This document shows positions 6,555-15,859 of a stretch of DNA of 36,306 nt, piece after piece. Below the pieces are notes generated by a model. The model was not told where the DNA came from. It worked only from the letters and a program-made list of their open reading frames with translations, and did no database searches. The position numbers were made by a program, and so were the translations under genes. The DNA lies in NCBI GenBank assembly GCA_965660165.1, contig CBFHYU010000021.1, positions 1 through 36,306 on the forward strand. The letters are read 5' to 3'. Numbering within the stretch: position 1 is the stretch's first letter; every line of letters begins with the position of its first letter. The stretch is from WTJO01 sp965660165. Lineage in GTDB: Bacteria > Pseudomonadota > Alphaproteobacteria > Puniceispirillales > Puniceispirillaceae.

Positions 6555-6920
6555 ATGGCAGACTATCTTGGTGAATATCTTCCCATAGCGGTGTTTATGG
6601 CAATCGCAATTGGCCTTTCTGGTGCCTTTATCATAGGCTCATTCATTGTAGGCTCTCAAAAACCCGACATTGAAAAGCTAACGGCCTATGAATGTGGGTT
6701 TGATGCCTTTGATGATTCGCGCAAACCCTTTGATGTGCGATTTTATCTTGTTGCCATCTTGTTTATTATTTTTGACCTAGAAATCGCATTTTTGTTCCCA
6801 TGGGCTGTTGCACTTGGGGATATTGGTTTGTTTGGGTTTTGGTCAATGATGGTATTTCTGGCAGTGCTTACAGTTGGATTTATTTATGAATGGAAAAAAG
6901 GCGCATTAGAGTGGGAGTAA
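6555..6920 (+). CDS. nuoA: NADH-quinone oxidoreductase subunit A
   Basis: This 121-residue membrane subunit of complex I has three hydrophobic segments. The conserved loop TAYECGFDAF contains Cys47, and the second helix FIIFDLEIAFLFPW carries Asp74 and Glu76, family hallmarks near the quinone-site entry of the proton path. The ATG at 6555 was chosen because GGGGTGA precedes it; a GTG at 6546 is in frame but lacks a ribosome site. It is the first gene of an uninterrupted 14-gene operon, and nuoB follows after 2 nt. Confidence 0.96.
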   Translation: MADYLGEYLPIAVFMAIAIGLSGAFIIGSFIVGSQKPDIEKLTAYECGFDAFDDSRKPFDVRFYLVAILFIIFDLEIAFLFPWAVALGDIGLFGFWSMMVFLAVLTVGFIYEWKKGALEWE

Positions 6921-6922
6921 AG

Positions 6923-7489
6923 ATGATGGATTCAAATCAGCCACAATTATCGCCATTACAGGCAGATAGCCCAATTCCGCCAGGTGCCGACCAAGATGCA
7001 ATTTTATCTGCTGTTACGGACGAGCTTACCAATCGTGGATTTGTGATTGCTCAAGCAGATAAGCTATTTAATTGGGCGCGCACTGGCTCGTTATGGCCAA
7101 TGACGTTTGGGCTTGCATGTTGTGCAGTTGAAATGATCCATTCTGCGGCATCACGATATGACCTTGACCGTTATGGCATGCTATTTCGTCCAAGCCCACG
7201 TCAGTCAGATGTGATGATTGTTGCAGGTACGCTTACCAATAAAATGGCGCCCGCCCTTCGGCGTGTATATGACCAGATGCCAGAACCAAGATGGGTGCTG
7301 TCAATGGGGTCATGCGCCAATGGTGGCGGCTATTATCATTATTCTTATGCAGTTGTGCGTGGGTGTGACCGAATTGTGCCTGTGGATGTGTATGTGCCTG
7401 GCTGTCCACCAACCGCAGAAGCGCTGATTTACGGGCTGTTACAACTTCAGAAAAAGATTAAACGCACCGCAACTATTGCAAGAAGCTAA
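6923..7489 (+). CDS. nuoB: NADH-quinone oxidoreductase subunit B (N2 cluster)
   Basis: This 188-residue peripheral-arm subunit holds the N2 4Fe-4S cluster, the last electron carrier before quinone. The expected ligands are visible: tandem Cys66-Cys67 in LACCAVEM, Cys131 in MGSCANGGG, and Cys161 in VPGCPPT. The N-terminal 35 residues are a variable extension. The ATG at 6923 follows GGGAG, just after the nuoA stop; upstream in-frame starts would overlap nuoA by 30 nt or more. Confidence 0.97.
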   Translation: MMDSNQPQLSPLQADSPIPPGADQDAILSAVTDELTNRGFVIAQADKLFNWARTGSLWPMTFGLACCAVEMIHSAASRYDLDRYGMLFRPSPRQSDVMIVAGTLTNKMAPALRRVYDQMPEPRWVLSMGSCANGGGYYHYSYAVVRGCDRIVPVDVYVPGCPPTAEALIYGLLQLQKKIKRTATIARS

Positions 7490-7545
7490 CAAAAAATAAA
7501 TTGTCAGGGCCTGTTGCCCATCAGACTGGTAAAAAGGTAAATCTC

Positions 7546-8181
7546 ATGAACGAGGCAGAAACGCAATCTTCGGCACATGATGTGCTGCTTTCCGCTTTAT
7601 CTCGCCTGATGGGGGGTGAGAATGCATATCATATTACCCCGACAGGTGAGGTGGTAATGTGTTGTGCGCTTAGCGATCTGCTTGATGTACTAAAAACGCT
7701 AAGAGATGATGAAGAGCTGTGTTTTTCTCAGTTAACAGACATTACGGCAGTTGATTATCCAGAACGTGAAGCGCGCTTTGAGATGGTGTACCAGCTTCTA
7801 TCTGTGAAGAAAAACAGACGAATTCGGCTTGTAGTAGCAGTTAGCGAGGCGGATATTGTGCCATCTGTTGTGCCTTTATATGCCTCTGCAAATTGGGCAG
7901 AGCGCGAGGTTTGGGATATGTTTGGCATTTTCTTCTCAGGTCATCCCGATATGCGCAGATTACTTACAGATTATGGCTTTGAGGGGCATCCGCTGCGCAA
8001 AGACTTTCCGCTAACAGGCTATGTTGAAGTGCGGTATTCGGAAACAGAAAGACGGGTTGTCTATGAGCCGACAAAGCTTACCCAAGAGTTCAGAGATTTT
8101 GATTTTCTAAGCCCGTGGGAAGGTATGCAGATGCCAAATTTAGCGGCTGATGATGATGAGCAGGAACAGGCAGGAGACTAA
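7546..8181 (+). CDS. nuoC: NADH-quinone oxidoreductase subunit C
   Basis: This 211-residue, 30-kDa-type hydrophilic subunit is separate from NuoD. It has the signature ANWAEREVWDMFGI followed by GHPDMRRLLTDYGFEGHPLRKDFPLTGY, which packs against NuoD and NuoB near the quinone cavity. The C-terminal tail is acidic. The ATG at 7546 follows AAAAAGGT; a TTG at 7501 is also in frame but has no ribosome site. The stop overlaps nothing, and nuoD starts 1 nt later. Confidence 0.95.
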   Translation: MNEAETQSSAHDVLLSALSRLMGGENAYHITPTGEVVMCCALSDLLDVLKTLRDDEELCFSQLTDITAVDYPEREARFEMVYQLLSVKKNRRIRLVVAVSEADIVPSVVPLYASANWAEREVWDMFGIFFSGHPDMRRLLTDYGFEGHPLRKDFPLTGYVEVRYSETERRVVYEPTKLTQEFRDFDFLSPWEGMQMPNLAADDDEQEQAGD

Positions 8182-8182
8182 G

Positions 8183-9361
8183 ATGGGTGAGATGCAAATT
8201 AGACCGCTAACCCTGAATTTTGGGCCTCAGCACCCTGCCGCTCATGGGGTGTTGCGTCTTGTGCTTGAAATGGATGGTGAAGTTATTGATAGGGCTGACC
8301 CGCATGTTGGGCTGTTGCATCGTGGCACTGAAAAGCTGATAGAACATAAAACCTATCTTCAGGCATTGCCCTATTTTGACAGGCTTGATTATGTATCGCC
8401 AATGAATCAGGAACATGCATGGGCGTTAGCAATTGAAAAATCTATGGGCATTGATGTGCCAAAGCGCGCGCAATATATCCGTGTGCTATATTGCGAAATT
8501 GGCAGAATCTTAAACCATATTCTAAATCTTACCACATTTGCGATTGATGTTGGGGCAATGACTCCGCTTCTATGGGGATTTGAAGAACGTGAAGCCCTTA
8601 TGGAATTTTATGAACGAGCCTCTGGCGCGCGGCTTCATGCAGCCTATTTCAGGCCAGGCGGGGTACATCAGGATCTACCTGATGGTCTAACAGATGATAT
8701 TTTGGCGTGGACAGAGACATTCCCGTCATTCATTGCTGACCTAGAAACATTGCTGACAAATAACCGTATTTTCAAACAGCGCACCGTTGATATTGGTGTG
8801 ATGGATACTCAAGAAGCCCTTGATCTTGGTATGTCTGGTCCATGTCTGAGAGCAACAGGGCTTGCGTGGGATTTGCGTAAAGCCCAGCCTTATGACTGTT
8901 ATGATGAGATGGAGTTTGATATTCCAGTCGGCAGTACAGGTGATTGCTATGCACGCTATTTGGTGCGTATTGAAGAGATGAAACAGTCTCTTTCAATCAT
9001 TAAGCAAGCAATTAAGAATATGCCTCAAGGGGCTGTTTTAGCGGAAAATAATAAAGTTACGCCACCTAGAAGAGGTGAGATGAAACAGTCAATGGAAGCG
9101 CTGATTCATCATTTCAAACTATATACTGAGGGCTTTCATGTGCCTGCTGGTGAGAGTTATACTGCTGTTGAAGCGCCAAAGGGTGAATTTGGGGTGTATC
9201 TCGTGTCAGATGGCACAAACAAGCCATATCGTGCGCGGCTTCGTGCGCCAGGATATTATTTCATGTCTGCGGTAGATTATTTGTGCAAAGGGCATATGCT
9301 GGCTGATTCAGTTGCCATTATTGGTTCGTTAGATATTGTTTTTGGTGAGATTGACAGATGA
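8183..9361 (+). CDS. nuoD: NADH-quinone oxidoreductase subunit D (quinone site)
   Basis: This 392-residue, 49-kDa-type subunit forms the quinone pocket with NuoB. It shows NFGPQHPAAHGVLR (12-25), with the histidine loop that contacts quinone, and PHVGLLHRGTEKL (40-52). Tyr70 in DRLDY is in the position of the quinone-binding tyrosine. The C-terminal end APGYYFMSAVDYLCKGHMLAD is typical. The ATG at 8183 follows CAGGAGA. The TGA overlaps the nuoE ATG (ATGA), which indicates coupled translation. Confidence 0.97.
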   Translation: MGEMQIRPLTLNFGPQHPAAHGVLRLVLEMDGEVIDRADPHVGLLHRGTEKLIEHKTYLQALPYFDRLDYVSPMNQEHAWALAIEKSMGIDVPKRAQYIRVLYCEIGRILNHILNLTTFAIDVGAMTPLLWGFEEREALMEFYERASGARLHAAYFRPGGVHQDLPDGLTDDILAWTETFPSFIADLETLLTNNRIFKQRTVDIGVMDTQEALDLGMSGPCLRATGLAWDLRKAQPYDCYDEMEFDIPVGSTGDCYARYLVRIEEMKQSLSIIKQAIKNMPQGAVLAENNKVTPPRRGEMKQSMEALIHHFKLYTEGFHVPAGESYTAVEAPKGEFGVYLVSDGTNKPYRARLRAPGYYFMSAVDYLCKGHMLADSVAIIGSLDIVFGEIDR

Positions 9362-9987
9362 GTATTGAATCAATTATTGCAAAAGATCAGCCTGACAGTT
9401 TTGCCTTTACCCCTGAAAGTGAAGCAGAAATTAAAAAGCATTTGGCCAAATATCCAGATGCGCGAAAGCAAAGTGCCGTTATGCCAATGCTTGATATTGC
9501 ACAGCGTCAGCATGATAATTGGATACCGATGAAGGCAATTGAAGAAATTGCAAAACGGCTTGATATGGCTGAAATGCGGGTGCTGGAAGTCGCTAGCTTT
9601 TATACCATGTATAATCTGAAGCCAGTTGGAAAATGGTTTTTCCAAGTTTGCGGCACAACCCCATGCATGCTTCGGGGGTCAGATGATGTTATACGCTGTA
9701 TTAAAGATAAGCTAGATATTGGTTCTGGCGAAACCTCAGCCTGTGGAAATTTCTCTATGCTAGAAGTTGAATGTCTTGGGGCATGTGTTAATGCGCCTAT
9801 TATTCAGCTTAATGACGATTTTTATGAAGATTTGGATTATCAATCGACCGCTAAATTGATTGACCAATTACAAGCGGGCAAGCAGCCCCCTCATGGGTCT
9901 GTTATCAAACGTCAGGGGTCTGAAGCCAAGACAGGTAGCACTACCCTTAAATCAGTAAAAAAAGATAGTAAATCAGCAGGAAAATAA
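9358..9987 (+). CDS. nuoE: NADH-quinone oxidoreductase subunit E (2Fe-2S N1a)
   Basis: This 209-residue thioredoxin-like subunit belongs to the NADH dehydrogenase module. The N1a 2Fe-2S ligands are Cys98 and Cys103 (CGTTPC) and Cys139 and Cys143 (CLGAC). A helical domain (about 15-90) precedes the cluster domain. The last 35 residues are Lys/Ser-rich and look disordered, a tail often found in alphaproteobacterial NuoE but absent from enterobacterial forms. The gene is coupled to nuoD by a 4-nt overlap. Confidence 0.96.
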   Translation: MSIESIIAKDQPDSFAFTPESEAEIKKHLAKYPDARKQSAVMPMLDIAQRQHDNWIPMKAIEEIAKRLDMAEMRVLEVASFYTMYNLKPVGKWFFQVCGTTPCMLRGSDDVIRCIKDKLDIGSGETSACGNFSMLEVECLGACVNAPIIQLNDDFYEDLDYQSTAKLIDQLQAGKQPPHGSVIKRQGSEAKTGSTTLKSVKKDSKSAGK

Positions 9988-9993
9988 CAGATC

Positions 9994-11280
9994 ATGCTTG
10001 CAGATAAGGATAGAATTTTTACCAATATTTATGGCTGGGGCGATCCTAGTCTAAACGGTGCAAAATCACGTGGTGACTGGGATAAAACAGCATCTATCCT
10101 AAAACGTGGCCATGATGATGTGATTGAAGAGATTAAATCGTCTGGCCTTAGGGGCAGAGGCGGGGCAGGTTTTCCAACAGGGCTGAAATGGTCATTCATG
10201 CCAAAGGAAGTTGGCAGTCGTCCACATTATCTGGTTGTTAATGCTGATGAATCTGAACCAGGCACATGCAAAGACAGAGATATTATTCGCCATGAGCCTC
10301 ATAAATTGCTTGAAGGATGTTTGGTTGCTGGTTTTGCGATGCGTGCCCATGCTGCCTATATTTACATTCGGGGCGAATTTGTAAATGAGGCAAAGCGACT
10401 ACAGTCAGCTATAGATGAAGCCTATGCAGCGGGGCTGCTAGGCAAAAATGCTGCAAAATCTGGATGGGATTTTGATATTTATCTGCATAGAGGGGCAGGC
10501 GCCTATATTTGCGGTGAAGAAACAGCGTTACTTGAATCGCTTGAAGGCAAGAAGGGACAGCCGCGTCTAAAGCCGCCTTTCCCTGCGGGTGTTGGGCTGT
10601 GGGGATGTCCTACAACCATCAATAATGTTGAATCTATTGCTGTTACGCCAACTATTATGCGGCGTGGTGGTAGTTGGTTTGCCTCACTTGGCAAGGAAAA
10701 TAACACAGGCACAAAATTATTCTGTATTTCAGGGCATGTAAATAACCCCTGCAATGTTGAAGAAGAGATGGGTATCCCGCTAAAAGAGCTGATTGAAAAA
10801 CATGCAGGGGGTGTGCGTGGTGGATGGGATAATCTGCTCGCGATCATTCCGGGCGGCTCGTCAACACCGCTTATGCCAAAAGATGTGTGCGAGACCATGA
10901 CAATGGATTTTGATGCGTTGCGTAATGCAGGCACTGGTCTTGGCACTGCTGGCATTATTGTAATGGATAAAAGCACAGATATTGTAAAGGCGATTGCCCG
11001 TCTTTCTTATTTTTATAAGCATGAAAGCTGTGGGCAATGTACCCCGTGCCGTGAAGGTACTGGTTGGATGTGGCGGATGATGGATCGGATGGTGCGTGGG
11101 GATGCCGAACTTCATGAGATTGAAACCCTTGAGCAGGTAACACGTCAGGTTGAAGGCCATACTATCTGCGCGCTTGGGGATGCTGCTGCATGGCCTATTC
11201 AGGGTCTTATTAAACATTTCCGACCTGTCATTGAACAGCGAATTGCCGCACACCGTGCTGTGGTGGATGCAGCTGAATAG
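9994..11280 (+). CDS. nuoF: NADH-quinone oxidoreductase subunit F (FMN, NADH site, N3 cluster)
   Basis: This 428-residue, 51-kDa-type subunit oxidises NADH through FMN. The glycine-rich loop GLRGRGGAGFPTGLKW (51-66) and the NADESEPGTCKDR block form the FMN/NADH site, and RGAGAYICGEETALLESLEG is the following signature. The N3 4Fe-4S ligands are Cys346, Cys349 and Cys352 (CGQCTPC) and Cys392 (HTICALG). AGGA precedes the ATG, which lies 6 nt after nuoE. Confidence 0.97.
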   Translation: MLADKDRIFTNIYGWGDPSLNGAKSRGDWDKTASILKRGHDDVIEEIKSSGLRGRGGAGFPTGLKWSFMPKEVGSRPHYLVVNADESEPGTCKDRDIIRHEPHKLLEGCLVAGFAMRAHAAYIYIRGEFVNEAKRLQSAIDEAYAAGLLGKNAAKSGWDFDIYLHRGAGAYICGEETALLESLEGKKGQPRLKPPFPAGVGLWGCPTTINNVESIAVTPTIMRRGGSWFASLGKENNTGTKLFCISGHVNNPCNVEEEMGIPLKELIEKHAGGVRGGWDNLLAIIPGGSSTPLMPKDVCETMTMDFDALRNAGTGLGTAGIIVMDKSTDIVKAIARLSYFYKHESCGQCTPCREGTGWMWRMMDRMVRGDAELHEIETLEQVTRQVEGHTICALGDAAAWPIQGLIKHFRPVIEQRIAAHRAVVDAAE

Positions 11281-11289
11281 GGGGATCAG

Positions 11290-13350
11290 ATGCCAAAATT
11301 AACCATAAATGGCACCGAAATTGAGGTAGAAGACGGCTCAACCGTGTTACAGGCCTGTGAGGCGGCTGGTGTTGAAGTGCCCCGTTTTTGCTATCATGAC
11401 AGGCTGTCAATTGCGGGTAATTGCCGAATGTGTCTAGTTGATATGGAGCGTGCGCCAAAGCCGATTGCATCTTGTGCGATGCCAGCAGGGGACGGCATGG
11501 TTATCAGCACAGAGACTGAACGCGTTAAAAAAGCGCGTGAAGGGGTGATGGAATTTCTGCTTGTTAATCACCCGCTAGATTGCCCTATTTGCGATCAGGG
11601 CGGTGAATGTGATTTGCAAGATCAGGCAATGGGCTATGGCCATGATTGTTCGCGCTATTCTGAAAATAAGCGGGCTGTAAGCGAAAAACATATGGGCCCT
11701 CTTATTAAGACCGTGATGACACGCTGTATTCATTGCACCAGATGCGTCAGATTTGCGACTGAAGTGGCTGGTGTGCCTGAACTTGGCGCGATCGGTCGTG
11801 GTGAAAATGTTGAAATCACCACCTATCTTGAAAAAACACTTGCGTCAGAATTATCTGCAAATGTGATTGATCTGTGCCCTGTTGGTGCGTTGACCTCTCG
11901 CCCCTATGCATTTGTAGCGCGTCCGTGGGAGTTGACTAAGACTGAGACTGTGGATGTGATGGATGCAATGGGCGCAAATATCAGAATCGATTCACGCGGC
12001 AGTCAAGTTCTGCGTGTATTGCCGCGTCTAAATGAAGATATTAACGAAGAATGGATTGGCGATAAAACACGCTATGCGATTGACGGGCTGAAGCGTCAGC
12101 GTCTTGACAGACCTTATATCCGCAATGCTGAGGGCAGATTAGTGCCAGCAAGCTGGGATGAGGCATTTTCTGTGTTAGCGCCAAAGATGAAAAAACTTAA
12201 AGGCACTGAAATGGCAGCAATTGCAGGGGATCAGCTAGATGCTGAGACCATGTTTGCGCTCAAAACATTTTTCACCAAACTAGGTAGCCCGCATATTGAT
12301 TGCCGTCAGGATGGGGCGAAATTGGCCGCCAAGCCGCGCGCATCATATCTATTTAATTCGACTATCGCTGGCATTGATGAGGCAGATGCGATTCTTATTA
12401 TTGGCAGCAATCCACGTATTGAAGCCCCTGTCTTAAATGCGCGTATCAGACGTAATTATATTGAGCGCCGTATTGCTGTTGCCCATCTAGGAGAGCAGGC
12501 AGACCTTACCTATCCTGCCGACTATTTGGGGGATGATGTTCGCCAGCTTGAATCTATGGCATCTGGAACACATAAATTTGCCAAATTGCTGAAAAAAGCA
12601 AAACGTCCGATGATCATCATGGGCATGGGCGCATTGCGCCGCCCAGATGGTGTGGCTATCCATGCGCTCGGATACCAGATTGCCGAACAGGTTGGGGCTG
12701 TCTCACAAGGCTGGAACGGGTTTAATGTTCTGCATGTTGCGGCATCACGGGTAGCAGGGCTTGATATGGGGTTTGTGCCTCAAAAGGGCGGAAAAGATGT
12801 CGCCGCTATTCGGAAAGCAGCCGCAAAAGGCGATATCTCTCTTGTCTGGCTTCACGGCGCAGATGAGATGGATATGTCAGATTTTGCCAAAAGCTTTGTT
12901 GTATATGTTGGTCATCATGGTGATGCAGGCGCACAGGCTGCAGATATTATTCTACCTGCCGCTGCCTTTACCGAAAAGGATGGTATTTACGTCAATTTTG
13001 AAGGCAGGGTGCAGATGGGTATGAGAGCTGTGTTCCCGCTAGGTGAAGCACGCGAGGACTGGTCAATCATTCGGGCACTATCTGAAAGAGTTGGCTGTTC
13101 TATTGGGTTTGATACGCTAGATGCAGTTAGAAATGCGCTGTTTGATGCAGTGCCAAAGCTGGCTAAAGTCAATGTGCCTGCGACTGAAAAATGGGGAAAA
13201 TTTGGCCGTGCAGGCAAGCTAGATGATGCACCATTAGCGGCTTCACTATCTTCTTATCACATGAGTTGTGCTATCTCACGGTCATCGGAAACTATGGCGG
13301 CATGTCACCGTGCTGTGCATTCTGACGGTGTTCAGGATGCGGCAGAATAG
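11290..13350 (+). CDS. nuoG: NADH-quinone oxidoreductase subunit G
   Basis: This 686-residue, 75-kDa-type subunit starts with a 2Fe-2S ferredoxin domain (Cys34, Cys45, Cys48, Cys62). A His-Cys segment follows (His94, Cys98, Cys101, Cys107; N5), and then a 4Fe-4S site (Cys146, Cys149, Cys152, Cys196; N4). The rest resembles a molybdopterin oxidoreductase fold that has lost its cofactor. The additional N7 CxxC motif found in E. coli NuoG is not seen, as is usual for the mitochondrial-like form. GGGGGA precedes the ATG. Confidence 0.97.
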   Translation: MPKLTINGTEIEVEDGSTVLQACEAAGVEVPRFCYHDRLSIAGNCRMCLVDMERAPKPIASCAMPAGDGMVISTETERVKKAREGVMEFLLVNHPLDCPICDQGGECDLQDQAMGYGHDCSRYSENKRAVSEKHMGPLIKTVMTRCIHCTRCVRFATEVAGVPELGAIGRGENVEITTYLEKTLASELSANVIDLCPVGALTSRPYAFVARPWELTKTETVDVMDAMGANIRIDSRGSQVLRVLPRLNEDINEEWIGDKTRYAIDGLKRQRLDRPYIRNAEGRLVPASWDEAFSVLAPKMKKLKGTEMAAIAGDQLDAETMFALKTFFTKLGSPHIDCRQDGAKLAAKPRASYLFNSTIAGIDEADAILIIGSNPRIEAPVLNARIRRNYIERRIAVAHLGEQADLTYPADYLGDDVRQLESMASGTHKFAKLLKKAKRPMIIMGMGALRRPDGVAIHALGYQIAEQVGAVSQGWNGFNVLHVAASRVAGLDMGFVPQKGGKDVAAIRKAAAKGDISLVWLHGADEMDMSDFAKSFVVYVGHHGDAGAQAADIILPAAAFTEKDGIYVNFEGRVQMGMRAVFPLGEAREDWSIIRALSERVGCSIGFDTLDAVRNALFDAVPKLAKVNVPATEKWGKFGRAGKLDDAPLAASLSSYHMSCAISRSSETMAACHRAVHSDGVQDAAE

Positions 13351-13361
13351 AGCAGGGATTT

Positions 13362-14360
13362 ATGGAACAAGAATGGTATTTTGAACTTGGCTGGATTGTT
13401 CTGCAAATTTTTGCAGTGGTTGTCCCATTATTGATTGGCGTTGCCTATCTTACGCTTGCAGAACGCAGGGTTATTGGTTTTATGCAATTGCGAAAAGGGC
13501 CTAATGTGGTCGGGCCTTTTGGGTTGTTCCAGCCATTTGCGGATGCGCTAAAGCTGATTGCAAAAGAAACCATCCTGCCAGCAGGGGCAGACAAGGTAGT
13601 GTTTTTAATTGCGCCTATGTTGACCTTTGTGCTGGCGCTAGTTGCATGGGCTGTTATTCCGTTTGGCGAAGGCATGGTGCTTGCTGATATCAATGTCGGC
13701 ATTTTATATCTATTTGCTGTTAGCTCGCTAGGCGTATATGGCGTTATAATGGCTGGCTGGGCAAGTAATTCAAAATATGCCTTTTTGGGCGCGTTGCGTT
13801 CAGCCGCACAGATGGTCTCATATGAAGTGTCTATGGGGCTGGTTATTATCAATGTGCTATTATGTGTTGGCTCGCTCAATCTCACAGACATTGTTGAAGC
13901 GCAGAGGAATTTATGGTTTTTCTTGCCGTTATTCCCAATGTTTATTGTGTTTTTTATCTCAACACTTGCAGAAACGAACAGAGCGCCCTTTGACCTGCCT
14001 GAAGGCGAGTCAGAGCTGGTAGCAGGGTATTTTGTCGAATATTCATCCATGAGCTTTGCATTATTCTTCTTGGGCGAATATGCAAATATGATTTTGATGT
14101 CAGGCATGACCGTTGTGCTGTTTCTGGGGGGCTGGTTGCCGCCTGTTGATATTGCACCATTCAACCTTATTCCTGGGCCTATCTGGTTTATATTGAAAAT
14201 CTGCTTGGTGCTGTTTGTATTTTTATGGGTGCGGGCAACAACGCCAAGATATCGCTATGACCAGCTGATGCGTCTTGGCTGGAAAATCTTTCTACCATTC
14301 TCGCTATTCTATGTGGTGGTTACGGCTGGCTATTTGGTCGCTAGCGGCTCTCTGTCTTGA
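13362..14360 (+). CDS. nuoH: NADH-quinone oxidoreductase subunit H
   Basis: This 332-residue membrane subunit has about eight transmembrane helices and joins the quinone cavity to the membrane arm. The motif RKGPNVVGPFGLFQPFADALKL lies in the first cytoplasmic loop (residues near 45-66). The signature AETNRAPFDLPEGESELVAG occurs near residues 200-220 and carries the charged residues of the entry channel. AGGGA precedes the ATG, 11 nt after nuoG. Confidence 0.97.
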   Translation: MEQEWYFELGWIVLQIFAVVVPLLIGVAYLTLAERRVIGFMQLRKGPNVVGPFGLFQPFADALKLIAKETILPAGADKVVFLIAPMLTFVLALVAWAVIPFGEGMVLADINVGILYLFAVSSLGVYGVIMAGWASNSKYAFLGALRSAAQMVSYEVSMGLVIINVLLCVGSLNLTDIVEAQRNLWFFLPLFPMFIVFFISTLAETNRAPFDLPEGESELVAGYFVEYSSMSFALFFLGEYANMILMSGMTVVLFLGGWLPPVDIAPFNLIPGPIWFILKICLVLFVFLWVRATTPRYRYDQLMRLGWKIFLPFSLFYVVVTAGYLVASGSLS

Positions 14361-14417
14361 TAACGCTATGAGATTGAGTAAGCGGATGAATATGAATAAC
14401 AAAAAGGGAAGCAGATA

Positions 14418-14906
14418 ATGAGCTCAATGGTAAATGCACTGCGGTCATTTTTGCTGCTTGAGATGGTTCGGGGGTTAATGCTAACCCTTAAATATTTCTT
14501 CAAGCCTAAAGTAACCTTGAATTATCCCTATGAAAAAGGCGTGCTGTCCCCCCGATTTCGGGGTGAGCATGCGTTGCGCCGTTACCCTAATGGCGAGGAA
14601 CGTTGTATTGCGTGTAAGCTGTGTGAAGCTGTTTGCCCTGCTCAGGCTATCACTATTGAAGCAGAGCCGCGTGATGATGGCTCGCGGCGCACTACACGCT
14701 ATGATATTGACATGACAAAATGTATCTATTGCGGCTTCTGTCAAGAAGCCTGCCCTGTAGATGCGATTGTAGAAGGGCCGAATTTCGAATTTGCAACAGA
14801 AACACGTGAAGAGCTGTTCTATGACAAGAATAAGCTTTTGGCGAATGGTGATAGGTGGGAAGCTGAAATTGCTGCAAATCTGTCAGCAGATGCAAAATGG
14901 CGCTAA
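14418..14906 (+). CDS. nuoI: NADH-quinone oxidoreductase subunit I (two 4Fe-4S clusters)
   Basis: This 162-residue ferredoxin-type subunit carries clusters N6a and N6b. The ligands are Cys63, Cys66, Cys69 and Cys73 (CIACKLCEAVC), and Cys102, Cys105, Cys108 and Cys112 (CIYCGFCQEAC). An amphipathic N-terminal helix anchors it to the membrane. The start follows GGGAAGC. The 57-bp gap after nuoH is the longest inside the distal part of the operon, and I see no gene or clear hairpin in it. Confidence 0.97.
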   Translation: MSSMVNALRSFLLLEMVRGLMLTLKYFFKPKVTLNYPYEKGVLSPRFRGEHALRRYPNGEERCIACKLCEAVCPAQAITIEAEPRDDGSRRTTRYDIDMTKCIYCGFCQEACPVDAIVEGPNFEFATETREELFYDKNKLLANGDRWEAEIAANLSADAKWR

Positions 14907-14937
14907 GGCAAGACAGGTTAGCGGGGGCTAAACACAG

Positions 14938-15543
14938 ATGATATCTTCCATGTTTTTTTACGTATTTTCAGCAATCACGCTGTTATCAGGTCTGATGGTT
15001 GTCTCATCGCGTAACCCTGTTCATTCAGTGCTATTCCTGATTTTGGCATTTTTTAATGCGGCAGGGCTGTTTGTGCTACTAAATGCTGAATTTTTAGCAA
15101 TGTTGCTTGTGGTTGTGTATGTTGGTGCAGTTGCAGTGCTGTTTTTGTTTGTTGTGATGATGCTGGATATTAATTTTGTTGAATTGCGCGAGGGTTTCCA
15201 GAAATATCGTCCGCTAGGTCTGCTTATCGCAGGGGTGTTGCTGGTTGAATTATTTGTTACATTTTTCAGCCTAACAGGCTCTGATACGACTATGCCAGAA
15301 GCATCTGATGTACATAATACATTGGCGCTGGGGCGTGTGATTTACACTGATTATATTTATTTATTCCAGCTTGCTGGGCTGATTTTGCTGGTAGCCATGA
15401 TTGGCGCTATCACCCTAACCCTTAGAAAGCGTGATGGGGTGAAGCGCCAGCATATTGCATCACAAAATATTCAATCTAGGGCAGACACAGTTAGGCTTGC
15501 GAAAGTGCGTTCAGGTGAAGGCGCAGAGGAGAGTTCATCATGA
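14938..15543 (+). CDS. nuoJ: NADH-quinone oxidoreductase subunit J
   Basis: This 201-residue membrane subunit has five hydrophobic segments. The third, LLVVVYVGAVAVLFLFVVMML, is the characteristic helix with a pi-bulge region that helps couple quinone chemistry to proton pumping. The hydrophilic C-terminal tail of about 40 residues is variable in the family. GGGGG precedes the ATG. The TGA overlaps the nuoK start by 4 nt. Confidence 0.95.
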   Translation: MISSMFFYVFSAITLLSGLMVVSSRNPVHSVLFLILAFFNAAGLFVLLNAEFLAMLLVVVYVGAVAVLFLFVVMMLDINFVELREGFQKYRPLGLLIAGVLLVELFVTFFSLTGSDTTMPEASDVHNTLALGRVIYTDYIYLFQLAGLILLVAMIGAITLTLRKRDGVKRQHIASQNIQSRADTVRLAKVRSGEGAEESSS

Positions 15544-15857
15544 TTGGTGCAGAAATTACGCTTGCACATTATCTAAGTGTCGCTGGTTTGTTATTTGTGT
15601 TTGGGGTATTTGGTATTTTTCTTAATAGAAAGAATGTGATCACCATTTTGATGTCTATTGAGCTTATTTTGCTATCTGTCTCTATCAATCTGGTTGCCTT
15701 TTCTGCCTTTAATGGTGATTTAACTGGTCAGGTCTTCTCACTGTTTATTCTAACAGTTGCGGCCGCAGAAGCCGCTATTGGGCTGGCAATTTTGGTAGTC
15801 TATTTCCGCAATCGGGGGTCTATCTCGGTTGATGATATTAACGTCATGAAGGGCTAG
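15540..15857 (+). CDS. nuoK: NADH-quinone oxidoreductase subunit K
   Basis: This 105-residue, three-helix MrpC-like subunit is close to the usual length of about 100. The second helix contains MSIELILLSVSINLVAF, with the conserved Glu, and the third contains TVAAAEAAIGLAILV, with the second conserved Glu. Both belong to the central proton pathway. GAGGAG precedes the ATG, and nuoL follows 2 nt after the stop. Confidence 0.96.
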   Translation: MIGAEITLAHYLSVAGLLFVFGVFGIFLNRKNVITILMSIELILLSVSINLVAFSAFNGDLTGQVFSLFILTVAAAEAAIGLAILVVYFRNRGSISVDDINVMKG

Positions 15858-15859
15858 CT

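Noticed and set aside
10503..10976. Minus-strand ORF of 157 codons opposite nuoF
   Set aside because: It is fully contained in nuoF, which has all cofactor motifs; the antisense frame is compositionally odd and unsupported.
12761..13024. Plus-strand ORF of 87 codons inside nuoG
   Set aside because: It is an out-of-frame shadow of nuoG.
13445..14164. Long minus-strand ORF (239 codons) opposite nuoH
   Set aside because: It lies entirely within nuoH, has no ribosome site and shows no protein-like domain pattern; it is a codon-bias shadow.
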